64,000 nt of DNA, taken from the NCBI GenBank assembly GCA_014904985.1, contig MU128986.1, forward strand, positions 19,875-83,874, read 5' to 3'. Shown in pieces: positions 1-12,186 of the stretch. The DNA comes from Hydnum rufescens UP504. Taxonomy: Eukaryota; Basidiomycota; Agaricomycetes; Cantharellales; Hydnaceae. Under the pieces are notes generated by a model. It was not told the origin of the DNA. It did not search any database and saw only the letters and a program-made list of their open reading frames with translations. Made by a program: the position numbers and the translations under genes. Position 1 is the first letter of the stretch. Every line of letters starts with the position of its first letter.

Positions 1-7
1 AAGTTTT

Positions 8-116
8 TTGGAGAAGGTCCCAAATGTCTGTACGGAAAGTGCCGGAGAGGCATTCTGGCCAAGGTACAGATTTTGGGCATCGTCTGCTCGAATCCGGATA
101 TCCTTTCTTTTCCTGG
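8..116 (+). repeat. Direct repeat copy 1 (left edge)
   Basis: About 109 bp starting near GGAGAAGGTCCCAAATGTC, almost identical to a second copy at 1689-1798. The copies differ by a one-base indel and a few substitutions near the middle and diverge abruptly after TTTCCTGG. The 1.57 kb between them has no recognisable gene. It may be a duplicated piece of an older element or gene; neither copy has a convincing protein match that I can name. Confidence 0.85.
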
Positions 117-124
117 TATTTGAC

Positions 125-235
125 CGACTTGTGTGACTCGACTTGTGACTTCCAAGTCGCGGAAGCGACTCGACTTGGAAGCGACTCGGCGCGACTCGAC
201 TTGCGACTTGAGTTGACTTAATTTGCAAGTCGCGG
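125..235. repeat. Degenerate CGACTTG/CAAGTCG repeat tract
   Basis: The tract repeats the heptamer-like words GACTCGACTTG and its complement CAAGTCGCG about eight times over 110 bp, on both strands, so it is both tandem and palindromic. Any RNA or single strand from it would fold on itself. No coding sense is visible. It is adjacent to direct-repeat copy 1. Confidence 0.7.
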
Positions 236-374
236 CAACACTAACTGGTAGTAATTGACTTTGGGCAACATCCGGATGCAAATCCGGAAACTCGGCTCGC
301 CCAGCAACTCGGCGGCGGATCCAGATGGTGTTATATACATACGAAACTAGGACTAACTGTGTTCACTACTGTAG

Positions 375-440
375 TGTAGTGTCTAGTGGAGTAGCAATAT
401 GGTATTTTTTTGCATTGCCCCGGTTCGAAACCTGCGCAAG
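375..440 (+). repeat. Possible tRNA-derived (SINE-like) promoter remnant
   Basis: An A-box-like word (TAGTGTCTAGTGGAGTAG) is followed about 30 bases later by a B-box-like word (GGTTCGAAACC), as in a tRNA-type RNA polymerase III promoter. The arms do not fold into a tRNA cloverleaf, so it is not called a tRNA gene. It could be a decayed SINE head or coincidence. Confidence 0.25.
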
Positions 441-738
441 TCAAGAGATCAAATTAAGTGCCCATCCCGGTGCTCCGCCCTGAAGCATGCAGGATGTTTG
501 GGAAACCTCCTTTTAGCTTATTCCAAATGTTATCTCAACTCCACATTCATCCCCCATATCAACCACCCTTGCGCGCGCGAGAAGTCAGATATTTCCTTTT
601 TGGGAATGTTCGATTATCTTCTTCAAATTCTCCCGGGACTTCTCAAGTAACTTTACAATATCACTAATAACCTAATTCTGTAAATTTTACAGGCCCAAAT
701 ACCGTATTTACCGACTTACACACCCCTCACCTTCGGCC

Positions 739-808
739 GGTGTTGAGTTGTGCGCCAAATTTCCGGTTTTTGCTTCCAGATGTTGCCCAGAGTCCTCAAC
801 TGGGACTG
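739..808 (+). repeat. Dispersed repeat family, copy A
   Basis: Shares the frame GTTGAG...GCGCCAAATT..CCGGTTTTT and a GAGTCCTCAACTG tail with copies at 19101-19155, 35908-35985 (reverse strand) and 42637-42700. The two copies in the 36-43 kb region lie in inverted orientation on either side of the tyrosine-recombinase retroelement. This copy has no element attached that I can recognise. Confidence 0.55.
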
Positions 809-809
809 G

Positions 810-1688
810 TACAATGGGGTTTGCCAGGTAACTGTGACACCTTACATCCAAGATTTCATCTTAGACTATATGACACTTGATTACTTTTCGGCCTCTTTCG
901 CAATCAAAGAAATTAAAAAATTCTAGTTAATTACGTTGAATGCCCATCCGTCCTACCTTTGGATCTAATGTCGCAGTCAGACCTTGTCAATGCATTCAAC
1001 TTGGTCCCTTCCATTATAGCCATTCATATCCTTGGTCAAAGCATTGTCTTGAGCAGTCATCTCCATGAGCTGAAGACATGGGGGGTGTGAGCAATACATC
1101 AGGGAAAACAGATGGAGGAGCTCTGGAAGCTGTGGGACTCTGGAGCATCCAGAGCTTCCAAAGCACTGCGGAGCAGTGCTCTGGAGCCCCCAAAGCACGG
1201 TAAGAGTTGTGAGAAAAGAACCTCATGCAATAGATCAAGGATGCGGAGGTACAAACCAGTGAGAAACTAACTGTAGTACCTATGCTATATATAATATAAG
1301 GGGTTGGCCCTAGAGCGGGCCAGAAGAGTGGCGAGGGGTAAAGGCCGCCCACAAATGGGCATGTGACACTAATACGCCATAGCCGATAACCGCCTACAAC
1401 AACAAAGAGCTCTGGAGGACATCCAGTTTTCCTGATGTACAGGAATTTGAGGGCTCCCCATTATTCACAGCACTGTTATGCAACAGAAATATCTACTTAT
1501 ATTTCCCATGAGTGTCCATCCCTGCCACATACAGGAACAAAGGAGCCATAGGACGATGCAGAGGGATCGTGCGGATCATCTAATAGTGATTTCAAAATCA
1601 ACTGGCCTCGGATGTATGGTGTACCATTCAACGGAATAACCCATCGTACCAGTCCCTCTGCAAGAGGGATCTGGTCACGAGTCTAAAG
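810..1688. other. Gene-free stretch between the direct repeats
   Basis: Only overlapping short open frames on both strands, none with a recognisable domain. Around 1110-1195 there are several short inverted repeats built on GGAGCTCTGGAAGC and GCACTGCGGAGCAGTGC. Nothing else is supported. Confidence 0.4.
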
Positions 1689-1798
1689 TTGGAGAAGGTC
1701 CCAAATGTCTGTACGGAAAGTGCCGGAGAGGCATTCTGGCCAAGGTACAGAATTCTGGGCATCGTCTGCTCGAATCCGGATATCCTTTCTTTTCCTGG
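1689..1798 (+). repeat. Direct repeat copy 2
   Basis: Second copy of the repeat at 8-116, same orientation, offset about 1681 bp. Downstream flanks differ completely (GGTAAAGAAATG here versus GGTATTTGACC in copy 1), which gives a sharp right boundary. Confidence 0.85.
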
Positions 1799-1799
1799 G

Positions 1800-4306
1800 T
1801 AAAGAAATGCATAGAAGCACTCTCCATCTGCACATTTCCTACAGCTGGGACATTGGGGCTGTTGGAGCAAGTGGATACGGGAGCGACCGGGTACGATGTC
1901 AGAGACAAGCGCGACCCCTGTGAGGCTATGCCGACAACCTCGCCAATCGTCAATCTGCCAATCTAGCTAAAAACTGTAGCTGAGTTTCACCGGCGATCTT
2001 TTACCTTTTTGTTTTGCTGGCACCACCGGCAGTCGGACATTCTTTTTCTTTTCTCTAACCATTTTCATGTGTCTTCTACCCTCCTGTAAATACTATAAAA
2101 AGTCGGGCTTAGGCCTCTAAATGCTAAGGACTTCTCTGTGTGTGTTCTTCCCAGCACCTGCTTAATTCACCTGGGCGACTCGAGTCTCGCTGATCCACCG
2201 AATTCGTCCTCCACCCGCTTAGTAATCAGGGGGAGTTGTTCTTGCGCGAATACCATAACTCTCACTAGGGGCTTCCTTGGTTCGAATATATGGATATTGA
2301 GGTTTTATTCGACCTGGGCGCTTCCACTTCGACAGACAAGTTCGAGTTATCAGTCTCCGTCCCAACCCTCTTCAGCATGGCACCAGAGATAGTCTTACCG
2401 TAACCGAAATGCACTTTTTTAGAGGAGTTGCGTGGTCTGGAGGAGCTGGGAGTTTTGAAATGGTCGCGTCTCACCAGTTTTCAACACTGGCTCCATGTCG
2501 CTCGATCCGATAGCTACTGTAACTGCTTGTCTTGTGGAGACTTTGATGGTGCAGTACCCGCTGCATTTGACACCCCAAGAGATGTCACGTGGAGATCCAA
2601 AGAACAGCGTCGCCTCTGCTGCAAACAACCAAATCGAGGCATTCTCTTGCACCTTCAATTTGGTGCTCTCACATGAAGAGCAAGTCGACACAATCATCTA
2701 TTCTCCGTCAAACGTACTCTGCTGCGAACCCCTTGCGAAAATATTCATCTTGACTGCGGCCCGCGCTCCTCATGACTCCACGGGCGCTAGCGCCCCACTC
2801 ATACGCCATGTAGTCGACCAAAGACAGTAACCAACGAGCAGCCACGCGTGCATTACCAGATGTCGCATCGCACCACTAGATCTGTGACACCTTGACCAAG
2901 GTAGGAATAGGGACGGGCCCAGAAGGGGTGAAAAAGCTGTGCAATCGACTCCCACGGCCTGCTTCCTTCACAGCGCTTCCCTAAGGTCGAGACGAATTGC
3001 CCATTATTGTGCATCCCTGCCTATCTTCTTCATTCATGTGGGTGGGAACGTGCAATAGAGAGGTCAATTGTCTACGCAGCGGCTCTCATCCCACTATGGC
3101 AGTAATTGCCACCGGCTAGCTGGGTTATTTCCAAGCCGCCAGCACTGCCCATAGGGCGTACCGATCGAGGCTATTCCACTTGTACCCCTTGCAGATCAAA
3201 TTAAATACCCCCATTTGGTTTATTGAAAAAAAAAAGTATGTTCTACATTTGGCAGAATATAGGGGGAAACCACTTACGGTCAAGTGATCCCCCGCAAATG
3301 GGCAAATTGGACACTTCCTGGGGCTGCAGTGTGCCCATGAGCCGGCGGTACCCAAGCCTCCAGAGCCTGGGTTCCCCATGGTAGCGATCGCGTGGATGGC
3401 CCTCTCAACCCAGGATTTATCGCGAAAAACAAAATGGTGGTTGGTGCATGCGGTGGTGGTGGTACAGTTCTCTGTTTCATATCGCTGCGGACTACCATGA
3501 GTAGTGTCGGGGAAGCCTGTACATTCCGATCCAGATTCAGTACGCAATCTTCACTCTCGAATTTATTGGGTACAAGGGGGAACAAACTCCACACCAAAAG
3601 TCACAAAGAGTATCAAGACAGCCATTGGCCAACAATTGAGGGATTGATCTGGATGAGAAGATAGGTATGGATGGCTCCAAACTTAGTATACGTGCCCCAT
3701 GTTCCCCATGTTCGGCATTCCAACTGGAGGATACCAGTTGGCGTTCGAGCCCCAGAGTTTCATGAGCCCCCACATGCATACACACGATGGGATGAGATGG
3801 CAAGGAAGGAAGGCGTAACCTAGAATTGTCTCTGGTACTAAAGCTGAACAAAAATGTATATACGGGTGACGAGATCACCATGCAAAGTACAAGTAAAAGT
3901 ATACCACCCAAGTGCACCGTATGTTTTGATGTTTTCGGCACGAACTGTATGCGAGACGCGGTGTTGTTAATAAGTGGTGGAGGAGACTGAGGACACAACT
4001 CTCCGTTGGAGAGCCAACGACGGACAAGCAAGAGAAAAAGACGGGGAAACGTAAACCTAAGAGGAACACATCGAGGGAAGTAAAACGACGAGGAAAACCT
4101 GAATGAAGCCGTGTGGGGGCCACAACCTTTGTGGCAAGACGATAGTATGGGATCCAATTCCCACGAGCAGAGGCCTGCGACCTCTGCATAACGATGACGC
4201 CATGAAGAAATTTGTAGACAAACGGGACTCGGTAGGGGGAAAAGAAAGGAGTGCTGCGAGCGGCTCTATATTGTTCACCAAACCCAGATCGAGGCCTACT
4301 TAAGGC
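1800..4306. other. No gene recognised
   Basis: Short frames on both strands (for example 2495-2830 + and 3537-4157 -) lack domains, consistent intron signals or a sensible start. The 206-codon minus frame at 3537-4157 is low-complexity and Ser/Pro/Leu-rich in the way of a chance frame. The stretch could contain decayed gene or element remnants around 2140-2830, but I cannot identify them. Confidence 0.4.
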
Positions 4307-6764
4307 CTATCCAACCGCAACCCCGTATCGGGGTGAAGAACCACAATGAAACGGAGAGGAGTCAATACCCAAGGTAGCACCCTCCAGGATGCCGGCACTT
4401 GGCTCCAACGCTCCGTGTAGAGGGAGGGGACTCTTCGCTTTCGAAGGTCTAGGCGGGGAAGATGGCGCTATCTGTGGCAACAGGCGGTATTCAGTGGGAG
4501 GCGTATACGCTGCCAACTTGGTCAAGCTGAAAGCAGTATGAGAAGAGTAATACTAAGCGAGATACAGAGAACTCACAAATGGGGAGGTGGGAACCAAGCC
4601 GTCTCCTGCCCAAAGGCAGGGGCCACCACTAGTGGAATGGGAGTTCTGGGGACCCTAAATGCACCTACCACACTGGACACGGGTAAATAGGCTTCGCTCA
4701 GACGAGGAGTGGGAGGCATTTCCAAGTCCATAGCGGCCTTGGGCTTTAGTGACAAGATGGGCGATCCGGCGGGGGTTGAAGCAGCGGTGCTCGAAGTTTC
4801 CGTGCCACCCAGAGTCGATTGTGCATCCATATCGCTATCAGGGTACAAAGTGGGCCCTGAACCACATGGTGCTTCGGGGCCACTGCACGTGCGTATATCG
4901 CACGAACTTTCTGCATCTGGATCATCAATTAACCAGTCGTCCAGCGACGCCAACGCCGCCGGTGATCCTTCAAGCGAGGGCTGGCCAGGCGATGACCATG
5001 GGATCCCACAGTCAGCCCTTTGGCACGAATTTGCGTACGCTCCTGGAAGTGTGACTTTAGGTTCGAAGATAGGGAGGAACGCGTTGGCTTCTTCGGGATG
5101 GTAAGATCGTGAGCGAGGAATACCCTCACACAATGAAACGGATGGCTTGCAGAGGGACGGCTCTGTGGCGTGCCGACGGATCGATTGAGGGGAATAATCG
5201 GATGCCTGACTACGCAATTCTTCTCGGGCTGCCGCCATGAGGCGTTCCGCCACTACATCACCTTCGCCAGGTATTCCATTCGGGCCATGGGCGGTGTGTA
5301 TACCACCCGCCTGCAGCTCTTCCTGGAATAATTCGGCTTCCAACATGTCGACAGATATATTGCAGATAGGCGGACTGAGGCATCTTCCGCTAGACACGAT
5401 CCCAGGTACCGGGGTGATAATTTGGGGAGAAGGCTGAAAAAAGGTGGCTCGACCAGTATTTGTATTTGTAGCTCCGGGGCGACCTGTACGTGACGGCCGA
5501 CCCATAGTCGCCACTGAAGAGCGTTCCCGAGTGCCGTTTCACAACGTGTCACTTCTTGAGCGGGTAATCCTGATAGCTTCGCCCAAGCTTTATTAGAATA
5601 GGCTCGATCTTGCTGAAATTTGGATGCCAGAACAAGAGAAGCGAGGAAGGTGCGACGAGCGTCATGCAATGGAGAATTGTAGACACGGTGGACATCTATT
5701 TGGCAAGGGTGACACCGCAGGACACGTGCCTGCCTACATACGTTTTCCCGGTCACCTAAAACCTGACGGACGTTTGGCCGCACTGCTCCGATGTAACACA
5801 TTGCAACCTCGAGCGTAGTGCATGTTGTTCGAGAACGGCGCACCACCTCGTGAATGAAATACAAGAGGTTGTTTGTAAACGTCGCTGCCTGTTGAGCGGG
5901 GCCCATCGTGACGTGGGGTGCATACGGGGCAGGGTAGTGATGCTGATGCTGTGGCTCAGCGTGAGTCAAAGGGGGCGGGGGACCAGCCAAGGTGGGAGAT
6001 GTGGACGCGTTTGATGCCTCATCCGAGGACTCTTCCATGGTGGTATCGGATGTCGAATTGGTCGGAGAAGGCGTCGGGAGGAATGGCGGAGTTGCAATGT
6101 GCTGAGCCTCGAGGGCCACCGGACCATGCACCACGACTGGCTGTGGGGGCTCATAATTGGGAGGCGCGGTATGTGACGGTGGTCCATGACCCTGTAGATA
6201 TATTCCAAGAGGTAATGGTGGGTCCGGAGGTAAAAGCCATATTTCTTGAACCATGGCCACGGATTGGGCTATGGATTATATGGATTCAATCTTGTTCCTG
6301 GACGAATGTCATAAAATAAACTCACCAACGAGATCTTTGGCATAAATATCGTTGGCAGAGGCCAAGAGGGGCTTATCGCGTGGAATGTATTGAATCGGTG
6401 GCAGGTGTTCTGCTGGCGTCTCGGGACTTTTAACTCGCGGAGAAGGGTGGGCACAGTGTGGTGGTTCTGGAACGGGTGGCTCGACTGGAGTAGCTGGATT
6501 CCGCCGTAATTTGCGCACTTTTCTGGGCCTCTCCCTGCAACGTGAGGAATCAAGGCATGAATTGTGGCCAGCAGTGAAATTGGAACTTGTAGACGGTATT
6601 GGGACTTGCGAGGTTTGAGAATAACTGGAGCGGCTGCTAAGAGAGGAATGCGTAGTTTGAGACCCTTCCCTGTTGCTGACTAGGCTCCGAGAACGGGGTA
6701 TTTGATACGGTTTGGAGGGGTGTCGCTGTGAGCGCCCTTTGATGGCAGAGTTGACAGAAGGCAT
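4307..6764 (-). CDS. Pcl/Pho80-family cyclin (Pho85-type cyclin partner)
   Basis: Predicted regulatory subunit of a cyclin-dependent kinase of the Pho85 group. Four exons give an unbroken frame of 764 codons: 6764-6326, 6268-5490, 5433-4577 and 4526-4307, with GT-AG introns of 57, 56 and 50 bp. The cyclin box is in exon 2. It opens with a FIHEVVRRSRTTCTTLEVAM helix, runs through ARRTFLASLVLASKFQQDRA and NKAWAKLSGLPAQEV, and ends at ALGNALQWRLWVGRH on the second splice junction, as in Pcl1/2/5 proteins. Long flanks are disordered: an N-terminal Ser/Pro/Arg region and a C-terminal Pro/Ser/Asp region of nearly 370 residues. It is much longer than yeast Pcl proteins, which is usual for basidiomycete versions. 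Which Pcl class it belongs to cannot be settled from sequence alone. The exact start codon is the first ATG of the open frame. Confidence 0.82.
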
Positions 6765-7669
6765 GGAAAGCGGTGGGGCGGGAAGAGTAATCGAGAGAAA
6801 TGTAGTAAGAGAGGCGGTTAAGTCGGTGAAGAACCTGCTGGAGACTGGTAGAATCGAAATTACGGGAAATTCAAAGCTCGTTGAAGAAATCCATGGAGTA
6901 AGTAGAGGTAAGGGGAGACATTGAAGCTTGGGTCGAGAAAATAAGGTAAAAGAAGAGGGGCTGGCTTGCTGATGACTCGGCGTTATGGCACTGTTGGTTG
7001 GGATGAAACCAAACGTTCATCTCTCGGGGTTAAGAAGCGAGGGGGTGAGAAAGGCTTGTTTAAGGCTTCTCTTTCTCGCCGCTTGTGGTTGTGAACGTTG
7101 CTTGTTGAGAGGGAAATCGAGGCAAATGCAGTGCGGATATAACCCAAAAATCCGTCTAAAACCGCCGTAGAGTCACAACAGCTGCCCCCTATTTGTACAT
7201 GGTCTATCAAATAGCCACCTGGCCTATCTCATAATCAGGGGTGCAACCGCTGGCGCTGCCGCCCGTTTGGCGGTTGTGGGCAGGGGCGACACACACAACA
7301 GACTCAGGTCAGCGGTAGGCGGCGCTTAGTCCCGAGTTTCGGCTTACAAGTTATCCCGAGTTCGGTTCGGCGCGGACAGTGAACAAATCGAAATCATGAC
7401 TACAGTAGCCTGTGGGAGTGGGTCAAGTGAGTGGCTTCCGATTTTGCTATTCACCTCCACCAAATAGCAAGGTAATTGAAAATGCTTCCAGATACTCACG
7501 CATCCAGTGGATGATAATCTCGGGGGTCCGCTATCGGATATTTAGAGTGTGGGACAACTTGAGGGCGCCTTCGCTGTGCTTTGATGCTCGTCTTGACAAC
7601 TGTAACACTATTCAAAGCAGTAACTATTAAACGAGTTGAGGATATGTAAGAACCAGAGAAATTGGTCCA
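6765..7669. other. Intergenic, cyclin to BolA
   Basis: The stretch lies upstream of the cyclin start and downstream of the BolA stop. Frames here are antisense or short. A GC-rich imperfect palindrome (GCAACCGCTGGCG ... CGTTTGGCGGTTG) lies at about 7222-7262. No gene is supported. Confidence 0.4.
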
Positions 7670-8210
7670 TCAAGACGTCCCAGCCTTCTTCTCAACTTCG
7701 CCGGGAGTTTTTGTCGTTAAAGACAGTGCATGGAGCCCAGCTGCGAGTTCGTCGCTAAGTGCTGCGTAAATCATACGATGGCGTTGCATCGTAGTCTTGT
7801 GCACAGTAAGGGGGGAGGACCACACTCGGGGTTTGCAAATCACAGCTCACACCTTTCCAGCAAACGCCTCAGACACCACCTGTAAGGAAAAGTCTGAAGC
7901 ACAAGTCAGCGGCGGCTTGAGCCCCTTCGCGAAGCAACGCACGAGTTTCCCCATTTCCACCTCCAGAATCCTTCATAGCACTGTGGTGCGAGTGCCGCCA
8001 TGAATCGATTCCCAATTATGAGGGTCTGAGGTTCTAACAGTGCAGTCAACTGCGAACGCGGTGAATGAGTACGACACCAACCCCCAAGTCGCGCCCACAC
8101 CAAACCTTTGTTCGTATCGAGTTTTCGACAGGCCCCGGTGCTGTCACCTTGGATGCCATGGGCCTTATCAGACGACCTGATAGTCGAAAGGTGGTGGCTT
8201 TCTGTAGCAT
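7670..8210 (-). CDS. BolA-like protein (mitochondrial BOLA1/Bol1 type) with one apparent frameshift
   Basis: Small iron-sulfur-cluster accessory protein, about 125 residues. Exons are 8210-8106, 8049-7943, 7893-7853 and 7795-7670, with GT-AG introns of 56, 49 and 57 bp. Exon 1 starts right after an in-frame stop and encodes an Arg/Leu-rich leader ([16 protein letters not shown]) suited to mitochondrial import, then [10 protein letters not shown]. Later exons give [14 protein letters not shown], the [11 protein letters not shown] histidine segment, [16 protein letters not shown] and the [19 protein letters not shown] core, all diagnostic of BolA. Between N and D of the expected N-D-S stretch (near 8008) there is one extra C (AATCGATTC), which breaks the frame. 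With the rest so well conserved, this is either a fresh mutation or a sequencing or assembly error. In the family, BolA proteins pair with monothiol glutaredoxins. Confidence 0.85.
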
Positions 8211-11200
8211 TCACGTGTGTGGGAGCCGGCCGTTGCCGACCGGATCGAATTTGGTGTCCACCATCGCTCAAAGAGTCCCTTCACTTCCCCAGAGACTGAC
8301 GATGTGCGCTTCGTAGGAAATGCTGGTCGTCGTTTACTTTTTGTTTATTCCCGAGAAACAACCCCCATTGCACTTGGGGAGCTTAGGAAAGGTCGCGTGT
8401 GACGACACGGCGTCTAAAATCGCCTGAATGTAGTTGTCACTCTGTTGCTCTTCTTCCTTTCCCCAATATTTACACTCTGATGTTTCCTCGCTCCGAATCG
8501 AACCCTAAACACCGACTCGGCCCTTCACAGATTGTTGCTATGCCCGCTGCGTAGGCCCGCCAGACGGACAAAGACTGCACATTACAGTAGATGCCCTTAC
8601 TAGTGCCTTGCACTGCTTGGCTCGAGAGCCTTTGTGGAAAGGGAGTGAGGACCCTTACAAATGCAACTGGGGGTGGCATTTTCTGCCTTGATGTATAATC
8701 GGGAATTCGGTTATGCTTTACGGGTTTGGGGGCCCGAAGGGCCCCAAAGCCATTACATTCACTATGGGGTGTCTTTTCATCTGTTCGTGTGCCGACACAT
8801 TCGCGCGGGCGTCATCCTCGTATTACCCGCGCAGGTATACGCAGCTGGCCCCTCCCGGTATAAAGTATATGCTGCTCGCTGTCTCATTCGGATTTCCGGC
8901 CTGTTCCCGGGGCCTCCAACTCTGGGCGGACGGATCAAATCTTGGAGAGTGCTTCACCTATCTCAGTCCGGCCGCGCTGCTGTCGCGCCCCGTGCGATGA
9001 TATTTGGGCCGCTATGGGCGCCAAAATGAGTTTCAGCGTATGAAATGGTGAGTATTATTCTGAACACAGCCGACTGCGCCACTGAAGGACGTGTGGCCTA
9101 TAGGAGAAGGCTATTCCTCTCCCCATTATTATTCGGACCTCGCTCCATTCTCCGAGACCGACCTGGGGCGGCTATTCTTTGGGTGTGGTCTACCCATCTC
9201 AGGAGAAATCTGGACCACTTGGTCCTTTTGCAGTCTCAATCCAGCGGTTGCCCCCCTGTGGACCTTCATCCTTGGGGCCCGCTCGCCGGCGTACATTCCC
9301 CTTTACGCAGTTCGCGTAATGCTGTCCAGTCTGGGCAACTTTGTGCATAGCGCAGCAGGAAAAACAATTAACCATTTTCTGTATGTGACCCTGCCAGTTG
9401 CGTGCCATGAAGGCGCCCTTGAGTATGTTCGCTGTTAGCTGGGCTGCGATGCTTTTTCTGCAAGAAAGTGGATACACGTTGGAAGGGATGAGCGCTCGAG
9501 GCTTCGAGATAGTCCAAATGTAAAAACAACGTAACACGCCGGTCAACTTCTGTGTCGTTAAGAGCTCGCGCCCCCTAAGGGGGTCTAGAATGATCTGAAG
9601 AGGATAGTTGATTAGAGAGGAGTAAATCGTTCTTGACAGAGAAAAATAGGGGGCAAGAGCAAGTGAGGGGGTTGCCCCTAATTCGGGTTCTCAGGATTGC
9701 TATCCTGAAGAACACAAAGCAGATGAAATATACATATGGTCCCAGAGCGGTTCGGATGAATGTCAACACCGACAATCATGTAACCACTCCACAGAATATC
9801 CTTCTTATTGTGACACAAGCACGTATATTTACCTCAGTGCCGCCCTTGGCTTCTACCTGGAGCCTGACGTGGTATATAAACGAGATGCCTTCTCCCACAG
9901 GAAATTATCGACTCAGATACAGTGTGTCTCACAGCCTCCCTCTCTATATGTTTGGCCGCGCGACTGGGTAATATAGTAGCATCAGGATTGTGTACATACA
10001 TATACTTCGCGTTCTGAGGTTCCATAATATAGTAGCACCATAGCGGAGAGGGCTCAAAAAAGTAGGACGATATACAGAGTCGTTAGTTGATTAGTAAAGG
10101 AACTGTCTCATGGACATGAAGTCTCCTGGCCTCCGGGGGTTCTACACAAGCTTAAGTAAGGACAATTAGACAAAAAAAATTTCCCTGAGATGTTACAGTC
10201 CCCTGATTCTGGAAAGAGGGGGGGGAGGGGGAGTGGGCATGAAAATCGTACCACAACCCTGTCTCCCAGCGAGGCAATTCCAACATAATTCCTGCACTGC
10301 TCTGCTCTGCGATGGTTTAGTGGTGAAAGACCTGAATTTCGCATGGACATGCAGATGGATTTTCGGCACTTTGCATCGCAGTGGCCACATGGTGGCACAA
10401 CGGTCCAAATCTGGGCACCAATTCTTGTATTTCGTCCTGCTGGATTCAGCTTTAATTCTTTATTATAGGCTCCAAAGGACCAGTGGTGCGCCATGCCGTC
10501 CGGTTGGAAAAAAAAATATTGGGATTCGAGGGTTCGAGCTGCCAGACCTGGCTGACAGCAGTGGCTATACTGGATGCGTGGGGATTTGCCGAAGATAAAT
10601 CCCCCATACGCCGGACCATGTCGGGCTAGGCAGTTGGGGCCCCCATTTCTTCGCAGAAGTGTCAGTCAAGCGAGGAGGCGCATTCCCAAGCCATGGAAGA
10701 ACAGACTGCTTCTGATCCACCACCCTGTGTTCGTAACCATTGTGCCGGCTACTATGCCTAGCTTTTTGGCCAATTGGTAGTATGCCTTGTTGCGTCAGGA
10801 TGTTTCTGTTAAAGGCTCCATTCCTGTTTCGGTTTTCGGTGACATTCTCGCCGCGGTGTCTCCCCTGCGTGGAAATAGGTATAGATTGAAGGCCGGTGGG
10901 GGTTCGCTTCGTTGAGAGCCGATATATGCTTCGATTCGGGCTCATGTACAGGTACATGCAGGTACATGTACATGTGGAAAAAATGACTAGCTTGATGTAG
11001 TATCTTTTTACGATTGCGCCTTAGCCACGTGGCTTGTGAGCTATGGTACTCCTTGTCACCCACCTCTCTGACCCTCGTGTTGCCTCCACTTTATTCACAG
11101 CTATGCACCGTGGCCCCAAACCGCCATGGTTCCTTTTATTATGTTCCTTCTGCTTACGACATGGCGACATGGATTTTACTTGTGATAATTTCCTTCACTC

Positions 11201-12186
11201 TTTCTCCTGCATCCCGTAGGCCTGCTGCACTCAGTTTCCTATAGCATTCACCTCTCTCCTCCCAATCGGTCTTTGTCCCACCCCCCTTGTGTGAGCCCAT
11301 GTGGCATACATCTTCTTGACCGGTATGCACTTAAATTTGATTACATCATGTTAGTGATCTCGTAGTCCTATCTAATATTCCTCCAGTACAGGATTCGCCA
11401 ATTCGGTACTTCAAATCCATCCTGGATGACAGGAAGAGGAGATCTGGGTATTCGGGATAAATCCCGCGAGGTACAGATACACGCAATGTCATGGACACCG
11501 GATGGATTGTGTCCGAGGCCATCCTTGATTAAAAAGGAAGAATGAAGATATCAGAATTTCGGAGAAATAATAGGCGATATCATGAAGCAAGTCCACACAT
11601 CGCACGCGACTTCGCCTTGAACGGCGGCAGGGCGGTCGTCTAGGTTGCATGTTACGCATGTGCAACCGTCATCGTGTGATTGAGTGCAACAAAAAGACGG
11701 CGACAAACAGCTTACGGCCACTGCCGGATACGAGTGGCGATAGTGGGTGGTTGCTAGACATGCCCGTCGTCTCCACCTCCGCCAATTGTTTGTATCCATG
11801 CCACCCTGTGCTTGCAATGAGATCGATCTCAACTCCTTTTTTAGCCCGATATCAGTTCCTGTAAGCTCAAACAGTATGAGGGTCCTATTGGGGGGTGGGG
11901 GAATGTTATCCGCGACGGGCCTGATGCTGCCTCGTACCTTGTCCGATGGTCAGGTCCTTTTAATTCTTGACCCAGTCCATGCGTTTCCCCTCGCAGTGCA
12001 GCCGAAGATCAAACCCCGGTCATGTTTTTTTCATCGGGTTGTGATAACGAAAGGATCACGAGGAATCTGACCCTTGTGGTTTCACTCCTCATAATACGTT
12101 AGCATGCGACGCCCTAATCCAATAATACCGTACAAATACCGCCTTCGCCACCCTCCTGTTCGTGTCCCTCCCACCCCCGAGCGCAC
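8211..12186. other. Long stretch without a confirmed gene
   Basis: Open frames at 8661-9029, 8713-9000 and 9045-9438 on the plus strand overlap in different frames and show no domain; GC-rich palindromes such as GGGGGCCCGAAGGGCCCC (about 8729) lie among them. A plus-strand frame from 8480 (MFPRSESNPKHRLGPSQIVA) could be a small spliced gene divergent from BolA, but I could not match it to a family. The stretch 9560-12100 contains only short frames. The last few hundred bases are presumably the promoter of the transporter gene. Confidence 0.4.
10943..10976. repeat. Short palindromic GTACATG repeat
   Basis: CATGTACAGG, TACATGCAGG and TACATGTACATG units are arranged head to tail and self-complementary. 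This is a local low-complexity repeat with no feature attached. Confidence 0.6.

Noticed and set aside
3537..4157. 206-codon open frame on the minus strand
   Set aside because: No domain, low-complexity composition and several overlapping frames of similar length. It looks like a chance frame.
8480..8694. Small spliced gene starting MFPRSESNPKHRLGPSQIVA
   Set aside because: A 55-58 residue frame can be made with a short intron, but it did not fit any CX9C or other small mitochondrial family that I know, so it is left unassigned.
10300..10375. tRNA-like word GATGGTTTAGTGGTGAAAG
   Set aside because: It resembles an A-box, but there is no B-box at the right distance and no cloverleaf.
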